This document shows, in pieces, positions 1-11,684 of a stretch of 64,000 bases of DNA. The DNA is taken from the NCBI GenBank assembly GCA_022376515.1, contig WTXI01000009.1, positions 1 through 64,000 on the forward strand. The letters are read 5' to 3'. The position numbers and the translations under genes were made by a program. A model generated the notes under the pieces. It had not been told where the DNA came from. It saw only the letters and a program-made list of their open reading frames with translations, and did not search any database. How positions within the stretch are numbered: the first letter of the stretch is position 1; every line of letters begins with the position of its first letter. This stretch comes from Lactifluus volemus. Its lineage: Eukaryota > Basidiomycota > Agaricomycetes > Russulales > Russulaceae.

Positions 1-690
1 GTGCGCCCTCTACGCTCCTCCACTGCGCCTGGATCTGCGGTCCGATGGGGATCGTAAGGAATTGCTTTCGTGGACGTGAAGTCTGACTTTCATAACGTGC
101 TTCTCCACACACGGGCAGACAGTGTTGTCGCGGAATGGGCCAGTGAATGCGACACACCGACCTAGGACACATGTCGTCATCATAGGCTCAATGCCCGTGA
201 AATCCTGAATGCGTTGCTTGATCTGCCACTGCGAAAGCAGTGCTACGCCCGGAGAGTGCTCCCTGATCGCATCAATCGTATCTGAGTAAATGGCCTCGGA
301 ACCACTCGTCACGGCCAAGAACAGCCTAAGACACAGCCGCAAGTCCTTGTCCGACAGATCTAATAAGAAAGCCTCTGGATTGCGAAGTCGCTGACGAACA
401 CCCTCTGAAGCGGGTCTCGATCCAATGTCGCGGCACGCAGCTCATCGACGAACTTCTTGGCATCTCGAAGCGCAGCGACAGTGGGTACGATTAAATCGGG
501 GTCAAGCTGCCCAGGTACATCATCGGGATAGCATCCGGCCAAGAGAGGATCGCCCTCCAAAGCAGCAGATCGAGGCACCGATTGCGCATCGCCAGTTTGG
601 ATAAATGGTGTCTCCTCATCAGACCAGCGATCCTGATCCTGCGCGCAATCAAATCCGGCCTCTGATTGAGTAGCAAGCCTTTGCGACGTG
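1..690 (-). mobile_element. Decayed Plavaka-type DNA transposon, N-terminal part of transposase-associated ORF
   Basis: Read on the minus strand, the translation resembles the region upstream of the catalytic core of Plavaka (CACTA-like) transposases of Agaricomycetes. It contains DLRLCLRLFLAVTSGSEAIY, then a SQWQIKQRI block, then a CVAFTGPF block followed by a broken cysteine cluster. The reading frame changes near position 410 (a VDELRAATLD segment lies in one frame, RQRLRNPEAFLLDL in another) and again near 60-100. No intact transposase core is inside the window, and the element runs off the left edge. I see no terminal repeats. Family assignment is from remembered sequence character, so a KDZ-type relative is possible. 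Confidence 0.6.
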
Positions 691-1561
691 CTTCCTAAGT
701 CCTAAGCAAGTGTATAATCAGTACAATCTTATCGCATTTATTTTGATCTCATAATACTGTATCTCCAACATGTGCACCCCCTGATACCGACTTGTCGCCT
801 AGCGGATCTACACTCGAGGTTGCTTGTGTAGAATTGTCCAAACGTTCACTATCTCCCAAGCGCCTCGGTTTCTTTCGCACAGGAGGTGGTTGTCCGATAA
901 TGCAGAAAAGCGATCGCTATGTTGAGCGCGATAATCGCCTCTCGAATTTTCTGTGATCGTGGAAAGTTGTTCGAGATACAACCTTTTTCACTTTACACAA
1001 TCTCGAGCAAGAGCAATACAGTTTACGATCGTTTGATGTGCTTGACGTAGACATGGCGAATAAATGCGATTAGATTATACTACTACTACTATTTGAATCT
1101 TGCTGTGTCCGCATATGCGTGACTTTCCATGTGATTATACCCACTGTCCATGTGACCGGACAGTGCCTGGGTCAGCGAGTACTCGATGCAGCGTTATCGC
1201 GTGTTCAGTAAACTAGATAAACAGTGCGTGATTCGTTTTATTCGATTCTAATCAGTTGCTTTCGATCGAATAATAAATCTCATGACGCGATCATTTCTAT
1301 TCAATTGAATTCGGGTAGCGACTGAATGTGATCGAGCGCTATTCAAATTTTATCAATTCAATCGAATTAATATTATTGTTATCATTTTATATCAATTCAC
1401 ATCAATGGTATTCATGTCATTCAATTTTATTCGATCGGATCATATTTAATTCTATCCACTTCTCACTGGGGTTCAAGTTAAGTTATGGACGCATGTGTAC
1501 GGATCTCACATCATGTGATAAAGCCACAGATATCGGTTTCCTCTTCTGGTTCTACGTCAAC
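691..1561. other. AT-rich non-coding stretch
   Basis: No gene is supported here. The part from about 1240 to 1460 is AT-rich and dominated by variants of ATTCAATT/ATCGATT, which looks like low-complexity or decayed repeat DNA. It separates the transposon remnant from the 3' end of the anion transporter. Confidence 0.5.
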
Positions 1562-4322
1562 TCAACGCCCCCTCTGGCTAGTCAACCGCCCCATCGCCCC
1601 GCTAACATTCTCGTAGAAAGCGTCTGCACCAATGAGCTTCACTATTCCTCCCCGCTCAAACATGGTGTGTGGTCCTTCTCGCAAGTGCGTTATGAATACG
1701 CCCACTCCACGATTCTGTAAAAGTAGATGCAAAAATTAGTCAGACGGGGTGGTAAAAACCCAAATCTGCAGAACTTACTCTATAGGACTCGAAGAGCTCG
1801 TAGAATATCTGCACCGCAGACGCATCGCATGTCTCGACATCCGACATGTGGAAGATGAGTACGCTCGCCTGTTCGCGGCGCGGTATGTCCGAGGGATGGC
1901 TTCGATGCACGCCATAAAGCTCGAGACGACGAAGCCGTTCTGAACGCCATTGTTATGATGCTTTTCTATTTACTCGGGCAAATGGATTTACCTTTGAGCT
2001 GCGCCGTGTTGGCTGGAGAGATCCCGGTTCAGGGTTAGGGCTACATACCAGCAAATTATCGACTAGACGTACCGAAATCCAAATTTTCACGGATTCGGAC
2101 AATGAGCACGCCAGGCGTGTCTTCCTCCGCGCCTGGACTCTCGTCTATTGGTTCCCATCTGTCCGTTCCTGGTATGTGGCCCTAGCACACCCAATCTCGG
2201 TCAAACCAAACTTCTTGTTGTATTAAAGAAACACCGCACCAAGATTGTCATACGCGTCTTGGACGAACGGCGGACTACGAGGAGAAGGGAGATGATAAGG
2301 CTGACAGTTACACCAACTTGGACACTCCAAATAATGGTGAGGATGAATGTGAGACTCATGAGCGTCATATCGATCCATGATCGCATCCTAAGGTCTCGGT
2401 GTTAGCATGGTCGTCCGCTAACATACACCGGGTACAGAATCTTACTTCCAGTAGAAAATAACATCCTCGGGCGTCTCGGCGAGCAAGGTGTATACCACTA
2501 GACAGACACTAATATATCATGAGTCTACGCATACTCGAGTAAAGTCAGAGGCACTCACACAGATCCGAGGACACATTTTGGCAGGTAGTAAAGCCAAGGT
2601 AGTAAGAAGAACGTTGCCACCAGGATGATCACCGCGCAGAGGATTGAAGCCATCTGTGTGCGGGCACCAGCTTCGCCATTTATGCGCGAACGGGTAATCG
2701 AACCATAAGCGGGGAGAGTACCCGGCACAAAAGCACCTGTGAGATTCGCGGCGCCAAGAGCAACGAGCTCTCTATTTGGACTAATAGAGTAGGAATAACG
2801 AGCGGCGTTTTGCTTTGCTGCAACAATACTGTCGAGAAACCCAATAATCGAAATGAGCCTGCACGTAGTTGTATGTGAGCGCATGAGAATGGTAAGAGCG
2901 AAGGATCAAAGCTTACACCGCAATGGAGGTGGTTTGTCTTATGTATGGAAGTTGGTTATGGGAAAGAGGGAACTTGATGAACTGGCCACCTGTATGGATC
3001 GGTACGTCGCCAAGGATGGCAATGCCATCATCATCCCAGCTGAACTCATCCGAAAGAACTAGAGATATTCAGCCACGGAGCGAACAGAGGTAGGGCATAA
3101 ATCGTAACTTGTAGAGACAATAACGACAATCAGCACTTCTGGGACACGCGTGATCCACTTGAATCGGCGTAAGGACGCCTTAAGCATCCGCAATGTGACA
3201 AGAGAGGCTAGGGCGCAGGCGCTGACGAAGGAAGTGGGGCGATGTGCTTTTGTAAACCCATATTCAACTAGGAAGAAAATTTTCTCCAATGTTGTCTCTG
3301 GTTTCAACTTGTGCTCGAGTGCGGTGAGGCCAAGCATGGGTATGAGTTGTTCACTGAGGGATTTGTGAATCGGGTGAGTCACAGGGCGTGATATACTAAC
3401 ATGAGTATAATGACAGCGACCGCTGAGACAAAACCTCGAAGAAGAGCGCGAGAAAGGACGACATCGATGAAGCCCAGGCGAAAGAAACCCAAGACGAAGG
3501 AAATCAACCCGACCTAGGGCTAATGAGCGGATGAAATTCGGTGACTGAGAGCATATCCGTACCTGTGCAGTTATTGCAGTGGCAACGGCCAAAGCAACAG
3601 CTCCGGGATCTTGCGGAGGGGTATGTGGATCTGATCGTAACACAGACGTGATCGTCTGGCCGACAAGCAGACTCAAGGCAGCCTCCGGTGCAACATTCAG
3701 CTGCCTCGAGGAGCCGAGGAGGGCATATGTAATCGGAGGTATCGATGCGGAAAACTGCCATAAAGAGGACCGGGTCAGTTTAGGGGTTTAACACCTCAGG
3801 TGTCACGGAGTTTAAGACATTAACCCACCAGACCAGTCACAGGGCTCATTTTTGCCAGGGAGGTTGCATAACTGACGGATTGCGGGATCAGCATGGCTGC
3901 AACGGTGAATGCAGCTGTTAGGTCTCCGCCAAATCTGTTCACATCCCACAAGGCAATGAATATTAGGCAGAGAGACGAGGGTGACTGGGGTTCCGTACAG
4001 AGAAAGAGTGTAATTGGGGATCCAATGCAAGGAGGGTATGTAATAACGCGCTTTCGCCCAGGCTGTGGACGACTGTCCTGGGGACTTTGCATTGTCGAAG
4101 TTGTCTGGAGAGACAGACGATATGAGACAGCTTATAACCTTATAGGGGATGGGGCTTACGTTCATGACGGTGTGCAGCACGCTCAATATCCCGGGTGCGC
4201 AGCAGCGGTGCATTTTCATCTTCCTCATGCAAAGGCGTGCTTGGCTGGGAATTACGGAGAGATGAGCTTGCAGACAAGTTACGGATTAGGCGGGGTGGGA
4301 GGTGAAGGCTCGGTCCCACCAT
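1562..4322 (-). CDS. SLC26/SulP family anion (sulfate) transporter with C-terminal STAS domain
   Basis: This is a membrane anion transporter of the SulP/SLC26 family, probably moving sulfate or a related anion. The soluble N-terminus (ENAPLL region) leads into the hallmark MLIPQSVSYATSLAKMSPVTG of the first membrane helices. Then come NVAPEAALSLLVGQ, the VPMLGLT-like segment (here LIPMLGLTALEHKL), the long conserved block SIVAAKQNAARYSYSISPNR ... GAFVPGTLPAYGSITRSRIN, and VILVATFFLLPWLYYLPKCVL. A STAS domain follows (GVLIVRIRENLDF ... LIFHMSDVETCDASAVQIF) and the protein ends at TSQRGR. About nine short introns are visible, for example 3998-3935 and 3828-3755. The fungal YGR125W-like subgroup fits best because of the long N-terminus and this LIPQSVSYA signature. 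The start at 4322 is the least certain part. Its promoter is shared with the divergent dehydrogenase gene. Confidence 0.88.
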
Positions 4323-4559
4323 GTCGGGAGGATGAATGGTGAAGGTAAAGGAGAGAGCGAGTAGGTGCGTGTAAGTCGGTCAGAAGCATCGGCAAAGAAC
4401 GACACCTGCACTTGGTCACGAATTTGAAGTAGAGCAGGGTCTAGAACGTCTTTGATAATCTCGTGTAACATAAGATATCAAACTACTTGTAGATCGATGA
4501 GAATGCGCTCGAATCGCCACTCGAAGGCAATTCGACCACCCCTTATTCCGACTTTCATC

Positions 4560-5905
4560 ATGTCCATATCACATGGCATCAAAACTTTAGGTATCATTGG
4601 CGCTGGTCAGATGGGTACGCTTTTTGGTCAATTTGCTCAGATTCGTCTCTCAGTTAAACTTTCTAGGTTTGGGTATCGCCTATGTCGCCGCATTGAGAGC
4701 GAAGTACCCGTGAAATATACGACCGTTCTTCTGAACAAATTTCAAAGGGTTTGAGCCTGATGGATAAGTTACTGGCCAAGGATGTTGCAAAGGGAAAGAT
4801 ACAAGAAGGAGACGCACGTCAAGCACGAGAACGCGTGTCTGTTGTCGATCAGGTCGTGGGTGTTCAAGCGCTGCGAGACGTCGATATGGTCATCGAGGTG
4901 CGCCCTAAACTTCAGGCCTCTGAGCTTGCTGAGCATACACTCTCAAGGCTGTCTCGGAGAACCTTCAAGTCAAACAACGCATATTCTCAGAATTAGCTGC
5001 CGAAACGAAGCCTGACGCCATCTTGGCCACAAATACGTCCTCCATCTCTATCACCAAAATTGCTGCATCTGCCGTACCACAGGGCGAGTCTGCTGCATCG
5101 GCTCTAGGCAAGAAGAGTGCAGGGCGTGTTGTTGGTAAGCTCTATGCGAGACCAGTTAAGATCACTTACATCTAGAATAAATGGTCAGGACTTCATTTTT
5201 TCAACCCGGTCCCTGTGATGGTGAGGCTGTAGTAAATTTATGTTTCCTGCTCAAATGCTGATTAGTTAACAGAAACTGGTCGAACTAATTTCAGCTTTGC
5301 AAACGTCGGACGAGGCTTAACACGTGCACGGGCTTTCGCTGTTGCATGTGATAAAGAAGTGACGGTATCGAAAGACGTTCCCGGTTTTGTTTCAAACGCA
5401 TTGCTTATGCCTTTTATCAACGAGGTTAATTCATTCCCTTTTTCGTCCCCTTTGAACCGCCTTTCACATACTCCTTTAGGCAATCATGTGGCTTGAAAAG
5501 GTACCTTGTCGCACGTTTTCTTCACGGACGGGTCATCTAATCTTGATCCGAGGGTGTTGCTACCCGGGACGACATTGACAAGACACTCCGTTTAGGAATG
5601 AATCATCCTATGGGCCCTTTGCAACTTGGTATGTCCTCATCCTTTTCCACTCTCTCCCGCTCTCTTCTCATCCTTTTTCTTCTTATCCAGCTGATTTGTA
5701 AGAATCCTCTTTCCCCCCGCTTCTCTTAGTTTTGCCAACTTGAACTTTCAGCATTGGTCTCGACACTTGTCTCGCAATCCAACAAACACTCTATGCTGGT
5801 ACTGGGGATTCAAAGTATCGTCCAAGCGTCCTTCTTGAGCGCATGGTTGATGCAGGGTGGCTTGGACGCAAAAATGGCAAAGGTTTCTACGATTATGATG
5901 ACTAA
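4560..5905 (+). CDS. 3-hydroxyacyl/3-hydroxybutyryl-CoA dehydrogenase
   Basis: This NAD(P)-dependent enzyme interconverts 3-hydroxyacyl-CoA and 3-oxoacyl-CoA in short-chain fatty acid metabolism. The N-terminal Rossmann motif is GIIGAGQMG. It is followed by DVDMVIEAVSEN (across an intron), [47 protein letters not shown], and the C-terminal [16 protein letters not shown] ... [13 protein letters not shown]. This is the full family length. Seven or eight short introns are present. Frame is lost three times by an apparent missing base: two near 4702-4715 (A runs) and one near 5317 (T run, giving an in-frame TAA). With those allowed, the whole domain reads through. No PTS1 tripeptide is seen at the C-terminus, so a peroxisomal location is not indicated. 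Confidence 0.88.
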
Positions 5906-6176
5906 CCTCCGCATGTCTTGGTCTCTGCATCATGTCCAACCGCTCCTCCAGTCCGAGAAGCCCCGGACCTGCCTGATTATAGATATGCTCCAACGCAACC
6001 GTGATGCATCACACGGTCTGCCGTTTTAACTTCCCACACCGCCTGAAATGATGGACTGCAGGTTGGTCCGATCCGAGTCCCGTGCATTAAGTGTGGATTT
6101 ACAAATACGTTTCGATCTCCCTCTGTGTGTCAAGTGCTCCTTGATCCCCTTAAACCAAGCATTTGCACGCAGCTGC

Positions 6177-6711
6177 CTATTCATGGTGATGGCATGTGAA
6201 CACACCGCGAGTCACCGACGAGAGCCTGCGTAGTCTGCGCCCGAGGGAGCGAATCCCGGTGAACTTCTCCGGGGCGGTGTGCCGAATGACGATCGCCTTC
6301 ATTTCTGACTCTGGCTCATCCACAACCAAGCTCGAGCGCGGACCCCCGATGATCACGCCCGTGGCGGATGGCAACGGCAATCCCTTCTCGTCAAAGATGG
6401 CCGCGTAACGGCGCGTTTTGCCTCGGCGCTCCGTGACGCGGGCACGACTTCCTTGGACGATCTAAGTTCGGATTTCGAGGGCATGCATGCATGAGTGACA
6501 CACTCGAGGACAAAGAACACACATATATATATGTATCTGACAATGCCGTCAAAACAACTCACCGAATTCAGAATCTCTCTGTCGCGAATCGACAGGTCTT
6601 CTACCGCCACCGGTCTGGGGTGGGGATAGTGCGATACACGCTCTCGTTCGTAAACGACTCTTCCCTGCCCAGCTGGGGATATGGTGTATTGGCCAGTTGC
6701 ACTGCGTGCAT
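6177..6711 (-). CDS. Small hypothetical protein (about 165 aa)
   Basis: I do not recognise this gene. The proposed start is the ATG at 6711 (MHAVQLANTPYPQLGREES). One intron ends at an acceptor just before the codons for IVQGSRARVTERRG. The C-terminal part has the character of a folded, conserved segment: RRYAAIFDEKGLPLPSATG, IIGGPRSSLVVDEPESEMKA and IRHTAPEKFTGIRSLGRRLR, ending in CHHHE. Linking the first exon to the second part requires one extra base in the C run at 6617-6620 (plus-strand G run). The basic ends and compact size could fit an organellar or nucleic-acid-binding protein, but that is only inference. Confidence 0.5.
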
Positions 6712-7397
6712 CGTTTTGTCTTTAAAGGTATGTTCGTTATTTTTGGTTATTCGTCACTGTTCGGATGGAGTTTGAGATTTGGGTCGCGATGGATGGTGAG
6801 GGGTATAGATAAAGGGTGTATTGAGAGGGGGGGGGGGAGGGCCGGTATGTTAACGGAGGGGGCGCGGTATTTGGGTTTCTTCTTCACGTTCACGACTTCT
6901 CCTGGACCGGCTGGGACTTGGCAGAATTGGTTTTGTGTGACTCCACTCGCTAGAAACCTTCCTCCTCCTCCTTCCCCCGTTATCTCTATATAGCTTTCTT
7001 AGAGATCACTCTGTGGCACGTCCACACTGCCTGCGGCCGCAGCCCGAAACGGACTGTGGTCGATAAGTTAAACACGCGGTCAGGGTGCGCCACGGCTGGC
7101 GCATTGTTACAGGGGGGTGAGACCGGCGCTTAAAGAGGACAGAAATACAAATTCTCGGTTCAGGGACGTACTCAACACAGCAAAATTCTGGACACACTGA
7201 GACCACGCCACCACAGCTTTGACCCGCGAGACACGGGAGACACACAAAGCTCGGAGAAAAAAAAGTTTTTGTTCCGAAAGTTTTTCTTGTTTTTCCCCTT
7301 TTTAATCCCCAAGCATGGGTGGGGTTAGCACTAGGTATTTATACACAAGACATCCCTTGTCTATGTGTGTGGATTGGTGGTGGTGGGCGCAACGACC
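6712..7397. other. Intergenic region with poly-G tract
   Basis: No gene is supported. It contains an 11-base G run at 6827-6837 within a G-rich stretch. The region lies between the 3' end of the glucosidase II gene and the start of the small minus-strand gene, so it probably holds that small gene's promoter (pyrimidine-rich on its coding strand). Confidence 0.4.
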
Positions 7398-10300
7398 CTA
7401 GAGTGTAATTCGAATGGCCCAATCAGTAGCGATGCCCAGACCCGGATCCTTGATCGTCAACACGCTTGCCACACCATCCCCACCGCCCTGCACCGCCGCC
7501 ACACCCGGCCCGAACTCCCATTCCAAGTGACCGCCACTACCGCCACTACTACCAGCGTTGCCCTCGATAGCGACACGCCTGGGCTTACCTGGAAGCCCGA
7601 GAACGACGACCCGTTCAACGCGGACGGACGCGATGCCGGTCTGGAACGGGTTATCCGACCGGAACTCAGAGAGTGCGCCATTGTTCTGATGGTGGTGCGG
7701 GTTGCCCTGAACCGCGGAGCGTGGGGTGGCGAGAGCCAAATCCGTATTTGTCAAGCGCAGCTCTGCGCCGTTTGAGATTTTGTCCACGGAGAGACCGCGC
7801 CAGGTGAGTGGCCTCGATTGTACGCGTACGTCGTGCCGTCGTCGAGGTAGAGCTCTCCTTGCGCGGTTAGTGAGCTGTCGAGCGCGATGCGAAGAGTGAA
7901 CGGGTCGCGGTGCATGAGCGAAGACGCTCGTCGCGGGCGTTCACGCGTCGGAATGATGGATCCACCCCGCACGAGCAGGGGCATCTGATGCAGGGCTGCT
8001 GGAACGACCACGTGCCTGCCCTCGGCGGAGCCGCGATACGTGTGATACGTAAAGTAGTCATAGTATACCTTATTCGTAGAGCGTGGTGAGCAAAGGAGGA
8101 TATATTGATGAGAAGGAACCATGTGATAAAATTATTTCACCTTATCCTCGGGGAGATAGACGGTCTCTTCTGTCACCCCTGGGCGCGTGACAGGCTTGGC
8201 GAGCAGACCGGAGTTGCCAACATAGAACTGGTCGTCGATAGAGAAGCCCGCTTCATCTTGAGGGAACATCACGTAGTGAGGACTATAAGCCCAGAAATGC
8301 GTGAGCAAGATAGCATTAAACGCGGATAAAGACCCATACCGTAGGAGAGGAAGACCGGTCACACTGGTCTCATGGAACGCAGTATACCAAACAGGTAGGA
8401 GCGAATAGCGTAAGCGCAGTATACTGCGCACCGTGCTCTTGTGAGGCTCGTCAAGGAGATACGGTTCTCGGCGCTTGCTATCCAGGTGCGCGTGCGCGCG
8501 GAAGAAAGGTGAGAAGGCACCGACCCAATACCAGCGAATGAGCATTTCCGGCTCGGGATTGCCAAAGAAGCCGCCAACGTCAGCTAACGTTAGTTTGTTG
8601 TTGTCGTCAGCGCGATCAGGTAGAGGGGGGGGGTAAGATTTAGGAGAAATGCTTACATCCGGCAAAGGGCATGCCCGCGATGCCGTTCGAGAGGACCATC
8701 TTGATGCCGACGGCCATGTGGTCCCAGGTGCCGAGGTTGTCGCCGGTCCACATAGCCCCGTAACGCTGAGAGCCTGCAAAGAAGGAACGTGTAAGCACGA
8801 ACGGTCGCTTGGGCGTGTTTCCCCGAGCGATGAGGCCTTCGGAGGTGATCTTTGGGAGGAACATCCCGTTGATATTATGGACGTCGCGGTGCTCCCATCC
8901 ACCATAATGAATCAGGTCCTTGGGCATAGTAATCTCAGGGCCGTTGAAGACGGAAGGCTGGTGGGGTTGAGACGGTCATCACCACGGCAGGACTGGGAAC
9001 ATTGGACATGGCACGCACCTCATTCATGTCGTTCCAAATATGAATATCCTCTGTGCTCTCAGTCCATGACCACTTGGAAAAATAACCTTTCTTCGTGCTG
9101 AAAAGAGATTTCCAAAAGTCCCAACTGGCAGGGTTGAAGAAGTCAACCCAAGAGCTGCTACCTGGCCAGCACCATCCCTCATAGTCGTCCTTCCCATTCT
9201 TCTGTTTCACAAGGATGTCGAGTTCTTTCGCTTGCTTATAGACGGGGTAATCATCCACACGCTTCAGGTGTGGGTCCACGATAACGACCATCTGAGGAAA
9301 ACGCATGTTAGAAAGCTCACGTTGGTCAAAAAAGTAATGGCTGACCTTACGCCCAGGGCAGCAACGTCCTTGACCATCTCCACTGGATCCGGGAAAGTTT
9401 TCGGGTTCCAAATCATATATTGGTGATCCTTTGAATACTCAATGTCTAGCCAAAGGACATCGAAAGGCATGTCTTCCTCGTCAAGCGCTTCTGCACACCG
9501 CGGATGTCATCAGAGCTAACATAATTCCAGCGGCATTGGTGGTAACCCAGGGCCCAGTGCGCCGGTAGCGGTGCTGCCCAGTAAGACCGCTGTACTGGCG
9601 GAATACATCTGTGGAAGAAGGGCCGGGAAGGATAAAGAGATCGAGGATTCCTGATTCAGAGATCCACTGTGTGCGGGTCGATTGTGCCGTTGGGTGCTCG
9701 ACATCAATCCAGGTCTCAGAGCCGATGGCATTGAAGATAGCAACGGTTGAGTCTGCAGAGTGCGCATGCATCACCGGGATTGAGCCATAAAGGGACGTAG
9801 TCTCAGAGGCGAGGTACTCAAAGACGTCAGCGTTATAGAAACGATAAGGCTCGCTAAAGAACGGATTCTCGCCGGTAGTTGTCGGGAGTCGAGAGAGGTA
9901 GCATGCTGAGGGATACCATAGACGTGGCCGTGGCCGGGAAAGTCGATATCGAGCGACAAGGACTCCGGACCTGATGGCTACTATTGAAGACAGTCAAGTT
10001 GATAGGTTACAAGGCATACCTTTGGGTTTGCTATCTGCCCACGAGCCAAAGGTTTCCTCCCAATAAGCATCCTCAGAGTCGCCTTCAAACCAACCATTCG
10101 GGTTGGTGACCTTGAACACTTCCTGTGATTCAGAGCTCTCTTCTGAAGACTCCTTCTCAGGTTCCTCGACAGCCTTGTTTCTGAAATGTTCCATGTGCAG
10201 CAAGCCACGCCCGTTGACGACCACCTGCTCCCTTCCGTTCTTGTTGAGAACGACACGCAGGGGCTTGAACTCCACCACGACTTCATGCTCTGCTTTCTGT

Positions 10301-10738
10301 CCAAAGACCGCACGTGCGCGGACGTGTCTACTTTCCATCGGATGTCGGTACTGATGGAAGGCTCGGCAGCCAACGCCCACTTGGAAGCCTCGTCATAGCG
10401 CTTCTTCAAGCCGTCGACTTCATCCATGCGCACGCGGACAACGCCATCATCGTGTACGCGGACTTCGAGGCTGAATTTGATGTCAGGGTAAATCTCGGAC
10501 TTGACGGATGCAGTGAGGGACGCCCTGTCGGACGCGAGAAATAGTGACTTTGAGTCTACTGAGTAGGGAGAATGCCATGTAGTGGCATTGTTCTTTGCGC
10601 GATCGGCAAGAGCGCGTCCACGACGACAAAAACCGGATTGAGAGCAAACTTTGAAATCACCAGCCTTGAAGGCCAAGGAGGAGGTATTAATGGGAGCAAG
10701 AGAAGGGAGAATGAGAGTGCTGAGACGAACACCTTCAT
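7398..10738 (-). CDS. Glucosidase II alpha subunit, GH31 (ER N-glycan processing)
   Basis: This ER-lumen enzyme trims the two inner glucoses from N-glycans in the calnexin cycle. It starts with a signal peptide (MKVFVSALSFSLLLLPLI), followed by the family mark FKVCSQSGFCRRGRALADRA. The GH31 catalytic part includes MPFDVLWLDIEY, MVVIVDPHLKR, the nucleophile motif WNDMNE (an intron follows immediately after it), IHYGGWEHRDVHNINGM, SFFAGSQRYGAMWTGDN, GMPFAGADVGGFFGNPE, and the distal RGGSIIPTRERPRRASSLM and GELYLDDGTTY. The C-terminal beta domain ends at DWAIRITL. Frame needs about five single-base corrections, near 7816, 9482, 9574, 10315 and 10678. It is otherwise complete, so loss of function is doubtful. 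GANAB/ROT2 is the orthologous group. Confidence 0.92.
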
Positions 10739-11684
10739 TGTGTCTTGTGATCCAGCTACCGCTACGGCCTCAACGTGTCCACACAAAAACGGCTACACCG
10801 GCCCGCCTACGCGTCGCGTATTCTCACATTTCTACGCTGGTCTACACAGGATCAGATTGAAAGGTAGCTTGGACAGTCCAGCAAGTGATTAGGTAGGTAC
10901 CTCAAGGTCATGCACACCGGGAAGAAAATTGCGACAAAACACAACCCTAGACCACATAAATGCAGTAGCTGAGGCTGCCCAGTGTGAATGGACGACCCAA
11001 TGCGATAACTTTCTTGGGCGTTGTGAGTCCGGCGTGTCATTGTAGACAGACCTCTTGAGATGCGCTGTTAACTAGGAGTATAATGTGCAATAGTATCCAA
11101 GTATGATATGATATTTTCTCTGACATTCAGACCTCAGGTCTGCGGCATCACCTCGACATGCGACGAACACAATCTGGGGCTCAATCTGAACAAAACGCAG
11201 GAAAAGAAGGGCTCACAGACGAGGGTGAGCGACTTTTATGGGAACATTTCGCTGGAGCTGGGAGGTATGATCGTGTGTCATAGTTGAAGGCGCAGACGTT
11301 GCAGGTGAACTTGTAGGTCAACATCTCCCAAAGATATTAGACAATCTGCGACCCTTTTCTGTAGGGAGAGAGATTAGCGTTGGCATAGCTACACGACAGG
11401 CACGCAATAGTTGAGAAATATCAGAGAGAAGATATCGCGCCCACAAATTTGGGAGCGACGTCATACATGGACGTAGATGTCTCAGAAACACCAACTCCAC
11501 GTTAGAAACGTACTTTACTCATCCCCAGTCGTGTTGTTAAAACATATGAACCGTGCTCACCTTTCGTTTAATGACCACGATCGCATGTGGTTTACCAACT
11601 AAACTGCAGCAACCTTCTTTAGGCCACTTTGAGAAAAGGATGACAGGACCACACAGCAAAAAACATTGAGACACTCACCGGTTT
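10739..11684. other. Intergenic region with an exon-like open stretch
   Basis: No complete gene is found. On the plus strand, a splice-acceptor-like CAG at about 11137 is followed by an open reading of about 40 codons (containing CDEHNLGLNLNKTQEKK and RVSDFYGNISLEL). A donor-like GTATG comes next, then a second open piece (LVGQHLPKILDNLRPF to a stop near 11420). I see no start codon or family match, so it may be a gene fragment. Confidence 0.3.

Noticed and set aside
7365..7775. Plus-strand open frame of 136 codons.
   Set aside because: It lies antisense to the well-supported C-terminal exon of glucosidase II and has no protein-like features.
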